A DNA stretch of 64,000 nucleotides from Cylindrodendrum hubeiense (taxonomy: Eukaryota > Ascomycota > Sordariomycetes > Hypocreales > Nectriaceae): the NCBI GenBank assembly GCA_014621425.1, contig JAANBB010000219.1:1-64000 (forward strand). The letters run 5' to 3'. Position numbers and translations under genes: made by a program. The stretch's first letter is position 1. Each line of letters opens with the position of its first letter. The notes under the pieces are model-generated. The model was given only the letters and a program-made list of their open reading frames with translations, did no database searches and was not told where the DNA came from. Shown here in pieces: positions 34,172 through 46,800 of the stretch.

Positions 34172-37100
34172 TTAAACTCCCGCATCAACCCGGTATCGAA
34201 GACATTTAATATCCTGATATGCCCCAACACCATTATTCCCATCCCAGCCTATTGGTAAATAATGGTTAGCAAAATACTATCTGGCCGGCAAAGAAGAATG
34301 AAATCAAGGCTCAACTTACAGTATGACCAAGGTGTTTGAAATGCTTCATAGCACCTTATACCATAATCCTCTACAGGGTTAAGCACATCCTGGTTCGTAT
34401 GCCCTGTCCCTGTTATTTTGCAACCGTCAATCCAGGTGACGGAGAAGCGGAATTTGACACCATTGTCCTTGATAGTCTTCTCGATCTTGTACCCAGATTC
34501 CACTCTTTTATCAATGTTTCCAAAGTTCTTTTTGCAAAAGTCATGGGCGATTCTGCGACTATTCTCGCGGATCTTGGCATGACCGGGGAAATCAGATTCC
34601 TTGTTACAGACAGGGGGGACGTTCTCCACAAGCAAGCGAGGTGCGAGGTCGTTGCAGCCGTTGAGCCAGGCCCCAATAGCGCCAGTATTGGGATCAACGA
34701 CGACATAGTCTGCACGGCCTCCCTTCTGTAGGGTCGCGTATCGGATGTTGGTGCCCGAGGTGCCGACACCGTCAGCGATAGAGCCGATGTCTCGCCACGT
34801 CGGTGTCTTGGGGTAATCGTTGAGCCAAACGTGGACACTTCCATCGATCGGTTTCGTCCAGATATAGTCAGCCTTTCCATCACTTTGGGATACTGGTTAG
34901 TGTACGTGTCGAGAGGAGAAAAATGGAGGGAAATAAAAGAAAGAAGTAGGGGTTTTTGTCGGGACATACCCATCGATGTCGAAGAACTGAATCTCTTCTG
35001 GTCGCTGTCCAATCCCGGAAGCGTCAGCATCGGGAAGTGGCTTCCATTTGTCCCCTGTATCGTTGGCAACGCTGCGATATATTTCGGTACCGCCATTATC
35101 CTTCAAGTAGATGTAGTCGGCCATCTGAAATTCATTGTGTTAGCATTGCAAACAACAACCACGACTTACAAGTCAGGGTGTAGCTTACTCCGTCGCCATC
35201 AATATCGGCGAAGCGAACATTTTTCCCCTTCCCAAGCCCAGTTGCTGTTACTCCCAGCGACTGGAACAACCAGCCATACTCATTTGAGGCTTTGCCCTTA
35301 TTCTGATATACCTTGAGAAGTCCCGTCTTTAAATTGACATCAAGATAATCATCTAGCCCGTCTCTGTGTTTCAAGTCAGCATGAGTTCGTCCTGAGATGT
35401 ACCATCGGTGAAGAAATACGCACCCATTCACATCACCCCATTTCACCTGTGTACCGGGAGCCGCACCAGAGGCAATAGGTTTTCTACTGTTCATGGGTGC
35501 CCATAGCCATCCAAGAGAATCATCCTTGTCCGGGCCCTTGTTGAGGCTAGATGGTGGTCAGCCTTCCAAAGAGCATTCTTTGCGTGTTAAAGGGCGACTT
35601 ACTAGACTGTCGGGGCACCCGTACTGGGGTCGATCCAGATGTAGTCGTCCGCCTAGGTTATTCTATGTCAGCAAGTCAGGGCCGCACCGGGACAGCTGCA
35701 GACTTACACCGTCACCGTCGACATCAGCGAAGCGAATTCCATCAATCACCATGCTATCATCAGTTTCACCGCGGTTGTACCATAAGGAGAGAGCACCGTT
35801 TTCGCCAACATAGACATAGTCATCTTTGCCGTCACTAAAAGCTGTGTCAGCTGACAGGATTTTAAAGGAGGGAGACAGAGCTTGAATACCCATCCATGTC
35901 GGCTAAGATGATTGAGCTGGGATTCTTCTTGATACCATCTGCAATCATCTTTTTCTTGCCTTGGTTGATGTAGAGTGGCACGCCTTCGGAGTTTGTGCGC
36001 TGGTTCAAGAAGCCAGTGAGGCCACCGTCATCATCCCAAATAAGGTAGTCTGGAAAGGTCAGTATATCAAGCTATGTTGACTTGCTAGATGGCAAACACT
36101 TACCATCACGACCATCTCCATTCATCTTCCGAAACGTTAGCTATATCAAAGCGCTTTATAACCCGGTATGAACAAACTCACATCAGCAAAGACGAGGTTG
36201 GATATGTCGTTGACAGCTCCAGTTGCAATTCCCCCTTCGGCATGGAAGAGAACATTCTGTCCACCCGGTGACCCGGTGTTGAGATGATGCTTCAATGAGC
36301 CACCTTCGCCAATATAGACATAGTCAGCTCTCCCATCTCCGTTAATGTCAGGAAATCGGAGCGTATCCAGGTTAGCATGTGGGACGCCGGATGCAATTTG
36401 GCCACCCTCAACAAACTTCCATCCATTGACCCAATCGTCGTCAGGCCCATAATTCCACCAGATCTTAACGGAACCATTTTCCGGGTTGACAACTAGATAG
36501 TCGGCCATCTACAAGATATTAGATTAGCCACAATCGACGCAGAGCAAGTTTTGGTATCGCCTTACCCCATCGCCGTTCATGTCCCATTTGTGTTAGCACA
36601 ACTGAAATAATGATTGCTAAGTCTAGGAACACATACAGCAATGTATATATATTTCGATGCCGTCACTCCACTACCAATGACGCCCCCGTTGTTTCCAGCT
36701 GGCGACCAGTGGCCGGGAAGATTGTTGATCCAACATGTAATCTTTCCGCTCTTTGGGTCAATCCAAACATAGTCTAAATGCATCCAAAGTTAAGTTGACG
36801 TGGAGTAGACGCTGAGAAGAAGGAACTCACCGGCCTTGCCGTCGCCGTTCATGTCGTGAAGGCTTTCCATCGAACGTTAGTGGTCTCACAGCATATGATG
36901 TGTCAGGATATAACTGTCAGCACTCACCGGACGTATCGCTTATCTTTTCCAAGGCCATCGGCAACCTTGTTCCCTCCTCCCCATTTGTCGTAGTCTGCCT
37001 CGACCCAATTCTTGTGATATTGCCAGTCCCCGTTATGACCGACGTTACCCAGGGCAATCTTGCCAACTTCTCGCCATTCTGGGTTGCCGTTACACTTTCG

Positions 37101-39519
37101 CTGAAGCCCATCTGTCTTGGCCCAACCGGCGACCTCTGACACTGAGCTCTGAGACTTTTGCCTGATTGGAATTGTGCCCCAATCGGGATCGGGAATGTTC
37201 TTGTCCAATCCACCGTTAACACCAGAGTCGTCATCGCGGGTTGGGTCTTTTCCGACGGGGTCCTTGATCCAGTCTTTGGGGATCTGGTGGATAAAGTCGT
37301 ACCACCAGTCACCCATAAGCTTATAACCATCATTCGATGGGTGGACGCAGTCGCTGCGTAGGTTCTTAGTGTCAAATTCGGAAAAGTCAACTGCGAGCAC
37401 ATGATGCTTGTCATCTCGAAATTTCTTGACGAGGTCAGGAATGAGATTCCGGAATTCCTCAGTCCTGGTGTTTTGATCCTTGGTTTGGGAGTTGCCGCAT
37501 GTGTCGATTATCAGGGAAACCAGAATGGTGGCGTCAGGACATGTCTTGATCATTTTGTCAATCAACTTGCCGAGACGATCCGCAGCTCCCTGAGCGTCGT
37601 TTCCTTGCTTCGCGATGCCAGGGCTGCTGTTCATGTCATTAGTGCCGGCAGCCAGCAATATGATATTGGGCCGCTGTTTGAGAGACTCGTCGACATGGTT
37701 GGAGATGTATTGGATCGTCTGTCCTGACCACGCGGCCTGTAAGTTGTCTCCACGTTAGACAAGGTCCCGGATTATTGTCATTCACCCTCAGCATTTCACT
37801 TACGTAGTAACCATCCTCCATAGTGCCGGATGATTCAGTTCCCGCAAAAACCACTTTGTCCTCTGTTGGTAATGTCAGCAAAATCGCAAACCCGTAGAAT
37901 TAACCTAGTGTTTACTTACGGGACAAGTCTTTCTGTAGTTCACCTCGATAGCCGTTTCCGTCGCCTCCGTTCTTTTCGCTCTCATATCCAACAGTAATAG
38001 AATCACCGATAGGAAGGATGCGTAGCTCTGTGCCTTTCTTTATCGCCTTTCCTGGTTTCATCTTTTTGTAAGTCAAAACGCCATCGTCCTCTTTCTCAAC
38101 CTCTTCCAGGACAGCCATAATAATCTGGTCCAAAGAATTATCGTGTTGATCCACGAACACGTTCGATTCAGGGATGCAATCGCAGCCCTTTGCCTCGCCC
38201 TGTCACATGGTCAATATTTGATGACAACAACGAACCAAACCTAGGTATGCCATACCTCTGAACAGCCCCATCTAACAAAATCACTGAGCCCAGTGGCCTT
38301 GGCCTTAGCGTCTGCACTAATTGTGCTGCCTGTGGGATTGCACGCGCTAGAGCATGTAGCCTATGAACCGTCGTTAGCTGAAACGTCATTATTGGTCGAG
38401 TAGTGATAGTCTACCGTTTGCGTTGGACAGGAGTGTGATTGCACACTGGTCGTTGCTGTCTTTGTCTTTGTTAGGGTATGGATGCTCTCCTTAGGGACCT
38501 GATAAACGTTGCTAAGTCCCTCTTTGCTCGCAGATATAGCTCCCCAGAGGAGTGCAACCAAGGAACCGACTGATACACTGGTCCCGGGGAATACCTCGGC
38601 TGCTGCAAGGCCCTCCAACAAGGCTGCATCTTCTGCTGAGCCCAGCTGAATGGCCTCTTCGATCTCGGGATTCTCTTCGCTCTGGAAATAACCATCACTG
38701 TCCGGCTCGGGTTCAGGTTCCTCTACTGGCTTCTTTGGACCTGTTGGAAGTGTGAGCTTCTTTTTCAAGAGGACCTCCTTCATTTTATTTGTGAAATCCT
38801 CGTTGAAATATTTCTTGAGAATAGGGTCATTCTTGATTCCCTTGGTAATCTGAGGTATCTCGCAAGCTGTGACAACAGCTACTCGGCGTTTTCGCTTTGA
38901 GCCACAAGGTTGAACGTTTGCAATGACCTTGGCGAGCCTTTCTCTAACGGCCTCGCTCAACAAGATATCAATGCCGCCTGCCTTGTTCAAGCTCACACTA
39001 ACACCTTCGGTCATTGTAGTCACCACATCAGAGCTCTGGGAATTTTCATATGTTGCTGTCGTAATGATAAATGACGGATCTGGTCCAATCCACTGTGGAG
39101 CAATGTGTCAGCACTTTGGAGTTTGGATGGGATATGAGGCAAAAACAATACGCTAGTAGTGCTGCCAAGATCAGTGAGGTATTCTGTATTTACTCCTATT
39201 GAACCTTTTCTACAATAGAATTAGTTATCAAGCCGGAGAATGCGGACAGAAGGAGATATTACAGGGCAGATGGGTCAACGGGATTGATTCCAATTTGACC
39301 AGTCGTAGTCGGAATTATGGCCGCAATGCCAATACTATCAAGATGTCAATACAACATGACTCACAGCAGAAGATGCCATAGAGGGGAATCATACTCTTCT
39401 AGTCCATCGCGGGCCATCAGAGTCGTCAAAGTATGGACAACAGTCACTGTAGGCCATAGTGGCTTGGCATTAATAGCCGTAGCAGCCACGCCTAACAGCA
39501 CCGATAATTGGTTCCTCAT
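34172..39519 (-). CDS. Secreted SGNH/GDSL hydrolase with FG-GAP/VCBS repeats, 21 exons
   Basis: Exons: 39519-39395, 39334-39263, 39209-39152, 39092-38415, 38360-38256, 38199-37920, 37862-37804, 37736-36928, 36862-36831, 36773-36637, 36583-36566, 36508-36182, 36125-36104, 36049-35890, 35834-35708, 35652-35603, 35546-35424, 35363-35189, 35124-34970, 34882-34320, 34248-34172. All phases agree (1383 aa). A signal peptide (MRNQLSVLLGVAATAINA) precedes a region of unknown type and a Cys-rich segment. The SGNH domain follows: GDSITVGY (Ser about 413), AAGTNDMN (about 490) and the Asp/His block DCVHPSNDGY. About eight FG-GAP/VCBS repeats with calcium loops of the DMNGDG/DVDGDG kind come next, then a Cys-rich C-terminal domain. 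Likely an extracellular esterase/lipase on a beta-propeller. Every intron is GT-AG except intron 10, which ends in GG (36585-36584). The start was chosen for the signal peptide over upstream in-frame codons. Confidence 0.85.
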
Positions 39520-40547
39520 GAGGGTCAATTCCAAGGTAAACCTTGAGTTGGCAAATGTAAAGGCTGGTGGTTTGAATGAATATGTGTAAAAGGGTTGGCT
39601 AAACAAGATGAAGCTCCAAAATTATATCCTTTTACGGATTCTAGGTATGTAGGAGCATTGAATAACCTTGGTATCCCTTTTTTACAAACCGCCACAAAAC
39701 TTGGTTATAAACGTATTAGAATTTTCCGAACATCATCGTTGTGCCGAGTCTCGTATCATGATATCGGAATATGGATCCACCTCGTGTTGGTTGAGAACAA
39801 TCTGCAAGCTTGTGAAGGCTGTGTAGCATCACCCTGAAACAGCGTTGGTTGTGTCAGCAGAGTCAACCAACGACTTTAAATCCGCCCCCAAGCGGATTGT
39901 CTTCAAGGCTGTGTAGCATTGCCCTGAAACAGCGTTGGTTGTGTCCGCAGGGTCAACCAACGACTTTAAATATCCCCCCAAGCGGATTTGTCTTCAAGGC
40001 TGTAATAGCGAAGCGCGTGATTTGCCAACATTACGTACCAGGTTGCCTCCCTGCCTTGTTAGTTGTCTTATTTGGGGGTTTAAGCCTAATAATAACCGAG
40101 GACAACCAACACGAGAATCCTTTGATTCCTTTCTAACCACAGCCAACACGACAATTCTTTGATTTATTTCCAATCACAGGCATTCTCGACTCACCGTAAG
40201 GCGTTATTGACTTGCCCACAAAGCTCCCAATCATATATCAGGAATTATCCTAGGAATCCAAAAGAGAAACGGAACCGATGCAAACACGCAGAATCCTCCA
40301 CAATCACAGCCACACCGAGCTCGGATTAATATCAGTACCTGCCAGATGACCCGGGATATCATTAGTTCTGAGATATGGGTCACCGAGAAGACCAATCTTT
40401 GTTTCGTCCAACTTACCACTCGTATGTTTCTGGAAATGAGGCTGTGTATAAAGCTCATCATTATGGCCTTGTCTTGGTGAGGGCTCGAACATCCCCGGCG
40501 TGTTTCTCACTCATACTCTAGCGCTTTCATAGTCTTCTTTGACGAAG
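39520..40547. other. Divergent upstream region of two secreted-protein genes
   Basis: About 1 kb separates the starts of the SGNH hydrolase (minus) and the metallopeptidase (plus). It contains the tandem repeat listed separately and no gene. Confidence 0.6.
39815..40008. repeat. Tandem repeat, two 90/91-bp units plus a partial third
   Basis: Units at 39815-39904 and 39905-39995, each starting AAGGCTGTGTAGCAT; a third starts at 39996 and breaks off after AAGGCTGT. Each unit has an inverted repeat CGTTGGTTG...CAACCAACG about 10 bases apart and the stretch CCCCCAAGCGGAT. The two copies are about 93% alike. Lying midway between two divergent promoters, they could be paired binding sites; this is inference. 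Confidence 0.85.
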
Positions 40548-41805
40548 ATGCGTCTACCGTCGTTCGTTTTCCTCCTGCTGCAATGCGCAGCCTTAGTCGC
40601 ATCACAATATTGGACTTTGCACGAAAGTTGCTGTTAGTGTGGCTTTGATCCGTAATCCTCTTCTCCTTCCATATCAATTAACACACTACATCTAGATGAC
40701 GAGAAAGATTTGGGTGAAGCGATCATCGAGGCCGTGGACCAAGCAAAGAATATGGCCGATAAAGCTGCTAAAAAGCTCAGAGAGACGAAAGGAAACCCAA
40801 AGAATAAATATAGAAAACTTACCGAATTTCTTATCGAATCAAACAACTACGATGAAAATGCAGAAGATATCGCCAGTACACCACAACCGCTCCTGTCTTA
40901 TCCTACAAGAGACTAATCTGTGTTTAGAACGGTATGATGAACTCAACAGCCTGAATGGCCCAATAGGGATGCCGGCAGGGGAATGGACAGGCAAAATCTT
41001 TTACGAGTCCGAGGCCTGGGGAGATCTAAGAGATGAGCGAGGAGATTTACACTTCAATGATTTTGTGAGTCTCATAACCTTGGACGAGTCGCAATTGTTG
41101 CCAACAAATATGCAGGTAATTACGTGCAAGCCGCACGTGCAACGGAACTTTGAACATGAGCACGGATACATTGTAGACATGGACTTTATCCGTAACACGG
41201 CTATCCAGCCTGGCAATATGCTCTTCACGATAAAGGAAGAAATTGAGAAGGACGCCTACGTTTGGGAGACGGACAAGTCCAAGGATCAGGTAATCACCCA
41301 GGCCTCTGTGATGGCCTACGGTCCCTTCAACAACAAGGACCGACCGGATACCATGAATCTACATGGGCTATGGTTAAAAAGGGGCAAGGATATTGGTGAT
41401 GGCTACCACAGGACCTCGATCAAGGAAATTAAAGAAACTGCCAGTTCTCGCATTCGCGCCGTTTGGGATGAGGTCACTTCAAAAGTGAAGGGACGATTCA
41501 ACCTCAAGATAGAGAGGAAACGTCCAATCGATGGGCTACTTGGCCTTCACGGTGTCTTCCTTCACGAGGTAAGATATACCATCTCGCCGTGAGCACGGAT
41601 TAGCTGTGACTAACTCATTCAGTTGTTTCATCTTGACGCGTTCGGGGCCCTCAAAGATGATCTCATACACGCCTACGGTTGGTTAAACAACATGGAAAAT
41701 AAACATGCTGAGAACCCCGACCTTCTTGCGTATCTAGCATTCACCATAAACATGTTCGACTTAGGGTACCAAGTCAATTCTGAAGGCTATATATCGAAGG
41801 TCTAG
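40548..41805 (+). CDS. Secreted zinc metallopeptidase, M35/deuterolysin-like
   Basis: Four exons, 40548-40632, 40696-40875, 40928-41568 and 41623-41805, give 362 aa with all phases consistent. A signal peptide (MRLPSFVFLLLQCAALVAS) is followed by YWTLHESC and a helical segment. Joining exons 3 and 4 creates HELFH (residues 301-305), the HEXXH zinc site, followed by FGALKDDLIHAYGW. That fits the aspzincin pattern in which an Asp before xxYG is the third ligand, and ENPDLLAYLAF corresponds to the conserved Asn/Asp-xx-Tyr-Ala segment of M35 peptidases. An extracellular protease is expected. The intron splits the zinc motif between Glu and Leu, so single-exon reading misses the family. The overall sequence is divergent, so exact subfamily and specificity are uncertain. 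Confidence 0.75.
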
Positions 41806-42041
41806 ACTAGAAAGATGGAGGAAAATGTACGAAAGCTTCCGTAGTGCATTCTCGTGTATGACTTATAAGACAGTACAACATGTTTTCCGCTTGGCGTTCC
41901 CATTCATGACCAAATAACGCGTGCACTGCTGTGGAGGTGGCGCAGACTGGATGGCAGCTATGTCAGGGCTGATTGCCAGCTGGATCTCTCTGTAGTTCCA
42001 TTAGTAAGAGAGAAAACACAGTAATTTCAATGCCATGTACT

Positions 42042-43180
42042 TCACCTTCTATGGCCGAGAACTATACCCCGGTTGGCGTCTGTTCGAAAGAAGAGAGGAG
42101 ACGGTGTAGAAGATAATCGGAATGCATCGCCAGTGCCTCTGCTCCAGACCCGACACCCGGGGTTCTGGCTGATGCCTTTGACAAATGCGTCCTCGGGTCC
42201 TACATCCCCCTTCAGGGGCGCGCTGAGAATAAACTCATCCAGGTGGTCAAATATAGTCACGATCCTTTTCAACGCGTCAAAGTCGAGATCGGTAACCATA
42301 ACGCATGTGACATCGGGTTTAGGAAACCACATGGTCGAGCGAGCCGCTACCCATATCTTGATGCTTTGGAGCTTCTCAAATAGCTCTAGCTTCAACCAAT
42401 GGAAATCATAGGCGTCATGGAGATTGTTAGGATGGGCTGTCAAATACGGAGTAGAGCAGGTTATTTGCAGTGGGAATAGGGGGTTTGTTGACAACTCCAG
42501 ACGCCTAACGTGCTTGAGGAACGCCAGTGGTATAGCAGGCATCTTGGGCCAATCATTTCTCGTTGGCGGCCATTCACAACAGCCAACAAGGACCTCGACA
42601 GTCGAGGGATCGGTGAGCACAAAAGTTATATACGAATACATGGACTCGAGGCATTCTGAGGATCTAGGGCCGGCTGTTAGTGACTGGAAAGGGATGTGAT
42701 CTGCTAAGGACAAACTTACATTGCTTTGCACGATAGTAGCATAGGGAGATATGGGCTCGGCGTGAAGTTAGAGGAATTGTGAGGAGCGTTTTTCTTCCAG
42801 CATTTATGTCCCCATGTCGAACTGCCCATGATTGCGTCTTCGCCGTAAATTGACTCAGCCTGCTCGCCACACGCCCAGTGATTAAGCCAGGGCGACAGGA
42901 GGCGACAGGCATAATCTTTGTCGGATATCGGCTCAGATACATGGATATTTCGCTTTAGAAAGAGTGCCTCAAGCTCCAACTGCAAATTATCTTCGACATG
43001 GTACTCAGATGTACACGTCCAACGACAGAAATGCGATTTGGTTCGGTCTTCGCGGTCGTTGTGCCAAAAGATGTGTTGGCGGTCGCCATAGGAGCACCAT
43101 AGCTCTTTGTAGATCATGTCGCGGATGGTCCATGGCAATTTAGTGAGAAACAGAGACTCTGATTGAGGATCCACAGCCAT
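42042..43180 (-). CDS. 2EXR/DUF7730-type protein
   Basis: Two exons, 43180-42720 and 42663-42042, give 360 aa; the intron is AT|GTAAGT...CCCTAG|A. The N-terminus QSESLFLTKLPWTIRDMIYK is the LPxEIRxMIY signature of the 2EXR/DUF7730 domain, an F-box-like module very numerous in filamentous fungi. A Cys/Trp-rich section (HFCRWTCTSEY; GHKCWKKN) and a second half with LEFLKHVRRLEL-like leucine units follow. No catalytic motif is present. Members are mostly uncharacterised; a scaffold or substrate-binding role is the usual guess. Confidence 0.8.
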
Positions 43181-43863
43181 TTTTTGCAGGGGTCGTTTGT
43201 GAGGCAGCGTGGTGGGAGTTAGTAGAAGGATGAGCGGGAGGTAGGAGCAGATGTTGGTCTATTATAAGAGGACGAACATGTGTTGGTTGGTTTGAAACAT
43301 CCAGTGCATTTACGGGGCTGAGTGGCTGTGAAGGCCAGCGCTAGGGTAAGTCGGATGCGACATGAACAGGGAGGCTGCGTGTGCGGGACGGTAATTCTGG
43401 CGGCAAGGCAAAGAAAAGAAGAAGAGAAAATAACAATCTGTCTTTTGACATTTGTGTTCGTAAATAGATTAGTGCAATCTGCTAATTTGGAGTATAAACG
43501 GTATTCACTTCCAGACTGCCCCCTGTAATATCCTTCCACAAAAATCCAACCTGGAGGGGGGGATCAGGCCACTCAGTTGGTTAATGCCACAGTTCAGTGA
43601 GCTCCGGGAGCGGGCTGAGCGCTGGCTGGGCGTCGGCTGATTAGCACCAGATCTTATGATATTAAAGCAGTAATATATTGCATTGACATTTAGGTTGGAA
43701 AACATCACACACTCCATCAGCTACAATCGTAATCACTGCTGGCTTGACCATCATCTTCAGACGGACGAAATATACATGACGAGATCACCGCCCTACGCGT
43801 ATCCATGGTGAACAAATAAATGAAAATGCCTAAATTAGGACGGACTAACCGATATAGAGAATT
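43181..43863. other. Intergenic, no gene seen
   Basis: Upstream region of the 2EXR-type gene and 3' flank of the RdRP-helicase gene. Confidence 0.5.
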
Positions 43864-46800
43864 TTATCCAATCCATGCGACCTTCGCCTTAATCAAGACC
43901 TTGGGAAGTTGATCTATCAATCTCCTCCATACCTCTGTGCTTGCCTCATCTTTGTTCCCTCCTAGAAGGGTCAATTCGTTACCAACGACAATTAATCCCA
44001 GCCTCGCACTCGTTACTACCACATTCAACATACGAAGATCCTTCAGAACCCCGATTTCTCGGCTCTCGTTGCACCGAACCGTCACGAATATCACGATGTC
44101 CACCACTCGGTCTTGAAAGTCGTGGATCGTCGACACTTCAACATCGGCAATCTCAGCGCAATCGGCTTTTAGGCGTTCAGCTTGACGTGAGTAAGGTGTT
44201 AGTACTGCTATTGATGATCGCTGGTTTTCTCCCCGTCTCATGCCCCCTCGATTCGTGTTTTTGTTGGGATTTGCGCGTAGAAGCTTGCAAATATCCACGC
44301 AAGTATCAACCTGGTCCCGGTTCACCTTGGACTGGTAGCCAAAATCTTCTGGTCCGCAGGACTCCACAAACACCATTCTTGAGCGCTGATGGGGTTGTGT
44401 TGACACTATGTTAGGAGCCATAGTCGAAGATGGCGAAGCCCGCCAAGGAAAAGCAGAAACAGGAAGCGGCCGTTCCTCAGCTTGTGTGTTCGAGACAAGC
44501 TTTCGCTCATAAAACTCCCGGCTAAGAAAGTTACAGATGGACGGGTTCATTCGGTACTGCGTATCCAACATCACCTTCGCGACCCCTGAAACGGCAGCCG
44601 CAGAAGTATACAATCTCTCAAATAGCGAAACATCGCAATTCAGTGAGACCGCGGGTTGCTGGACTATCGGCCGCAACTGCATATGATCGCCAATCAGAAC
44701 GGCTTTCTGGCAGCCCTTTACGAGCGGCACTAGACACTCAGGTTCTGGTAGTTGAGATGCCCCGAAGACAATCACCGTGTTGAACTTTTGCTTCTGCAAA
44801 AGACCCAACCCTGCTTCCACGCAGGTTGTGAAGACGATACGTGCTTTTTTAAGATGCTCGATTACATTTTTCGTAGCACTCGTATTGAAGGACAGCTCCT
44901 CCCCGATTAGGGCATCACAGGTATATTGTTGAAGATCTTGGTCAACATTGCGTAACTATTGTCAAGGGTAAGCCACAGATAGCAGGCCGAGGAGGCTTTA
45001 GAATAGCCTACCTCGAGTGAAACGCGCAAAGGCCTCAGCCCTGATTCTCGTCCGATCTCTTCTTGACTCAAATACGAAAGGTATTTCTTCATAATTCTGT
45101 CGACAGAAATATGGGTAGGCGCTGTTATTAGAATTTTGTTGCCTGTATTGGATTGTAGCTTTCGAATTATTGCGACAATAGTCTGCGACTTTCCAGTCCC
45201 CGGCGGTGCCCAGATGCAAGTCAACTTGTTCTTCATCACAGCTCGCACCGCATTATTCTGGCTCTCGTTTAGTGAGGAATCACATGAGGGGTCGGTGGAT
45301 ATCCTCTTTCGCCTTGATGCAGAGGGAATTTCAAGGACTTGGTCAACAATGCCACAGCACCTTCTTCCGAGTGTTGCGAGATCACGAACTGCGCTTAGCA
45401 TTGCTTCTGTCCTCTGAAAAGATCCGCAGTACTGAAGCCTCCACGAAGATGCCATGAGAAATAACGGGATCGGATGAAAACAGCGAATTGTCGTAGTTCC
45501 TCGTTGGGTTCCAACAACAAGTCCATCCGCCGAATACGTTGCACCAGCCAGGAAGCGCTCAACTGGGCTGGCAATAATAAGTCGAACATGGGAATTAGCC
45601 TCAGGCGTGTCTTCTGGGGCATCGATTCTGAAATCCACATCAACATATGTTCCTAATACGTTCGTTGCCTGTGTACGACTTGGTCGAATTTGCAGAAGCT
45701 CCTCTCTTGTTCGACTTTCGTCTTCTCCGATATAGCCCACAGCAATCCCTATCATGTTACGAACAAAAGGCCGAATAATTTCTTCTTGTTCATGAAGGAG
45801 TCGCGTACTCTGCTGCTTGAGGCACTTAAGAAGAGGATCTAGAGCCACGTCGGAAGAATGAACAGTGAGTATAATAATCTCAACAAGATCAGAAAAGTCT
45901 TCCAATGACATCTGCGTCATATTTTCCAAAATTGAATCGAATGGAGCAACAACCAGCTCTGCATACTCGCACTCAGAAAGCACGAGGGCTCGGAGGAGTG
46001 CGATACTTTGTTTCCTCATGATGGCAGCTATTTCTTCTGGAAGTTCCTGCCAAGAGCCCAGTTTACCAAATGTGACAGATGCGTACGGAGCATCTTTGAG
46101 ACAGTCAATCATCTCGTAGAGAGCATTAGATTGTGCAACAGACCCGCCACGTTGTATGCACTCCAAGAGATACTCATAGCTTCTTGTGATGAGTCCTTTT
46201 TGGTTTCTGTCAACAAGCCACTGAAAAAGCGATTTGATACCCTCTGGGTTGTTTTGTAGGACTGAAAAATTGTGCTTTTTTGCAACCTCAACGACAAGAT
46301 GATCTTCCATGTCCCAGTTGACGCGTCCAAGAGAAGCGATGTCGTATTCTTCTGGGACCTGCTTGAACAAAGGAATGGTCTCCTCTGTGTCAATGTAACG
46401 TTCCCATAAGTCCAGAGCCTCCATAGAGCGGATGTCTCGATTGCTGATGATGTACATTTCCTAAGTCATGTAAGTGGAGCTCCTTCGCTATTTACATGCA
46501 AACCGAAGACTCACAGCGGCAGAAATCCCACTCCTATTAACTGGCCCCACGTGCGTCTGTAGGCCCTTACTGAACTTATCCAACGCAATACTCGCCCTCA
46601 AGTCAAAGTTGAGTCCAGAATCCAGGGTTTCCTGCCTAGCCCTCCTTCGATCTTGGGTACGAGTAAGATTTCTATAGCTGCTGTCGTCTGATGATCCACG
46701 GCCAAGATAAATCCAGGTATTCCGTCTGTGTGTTCCGAAGAGCTGAAAGATATTATCATCGCAATACAGCTTGTAGTCTTTCCTCGTTGGGAGAGACATG

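Noticed and set aside
44907..46457. Helicase half as an independent gene starting at the ATG at 46457
   Set aside because: The RdRP frame joins it through a standard 54-nt intron, and there is no space for a promoter.
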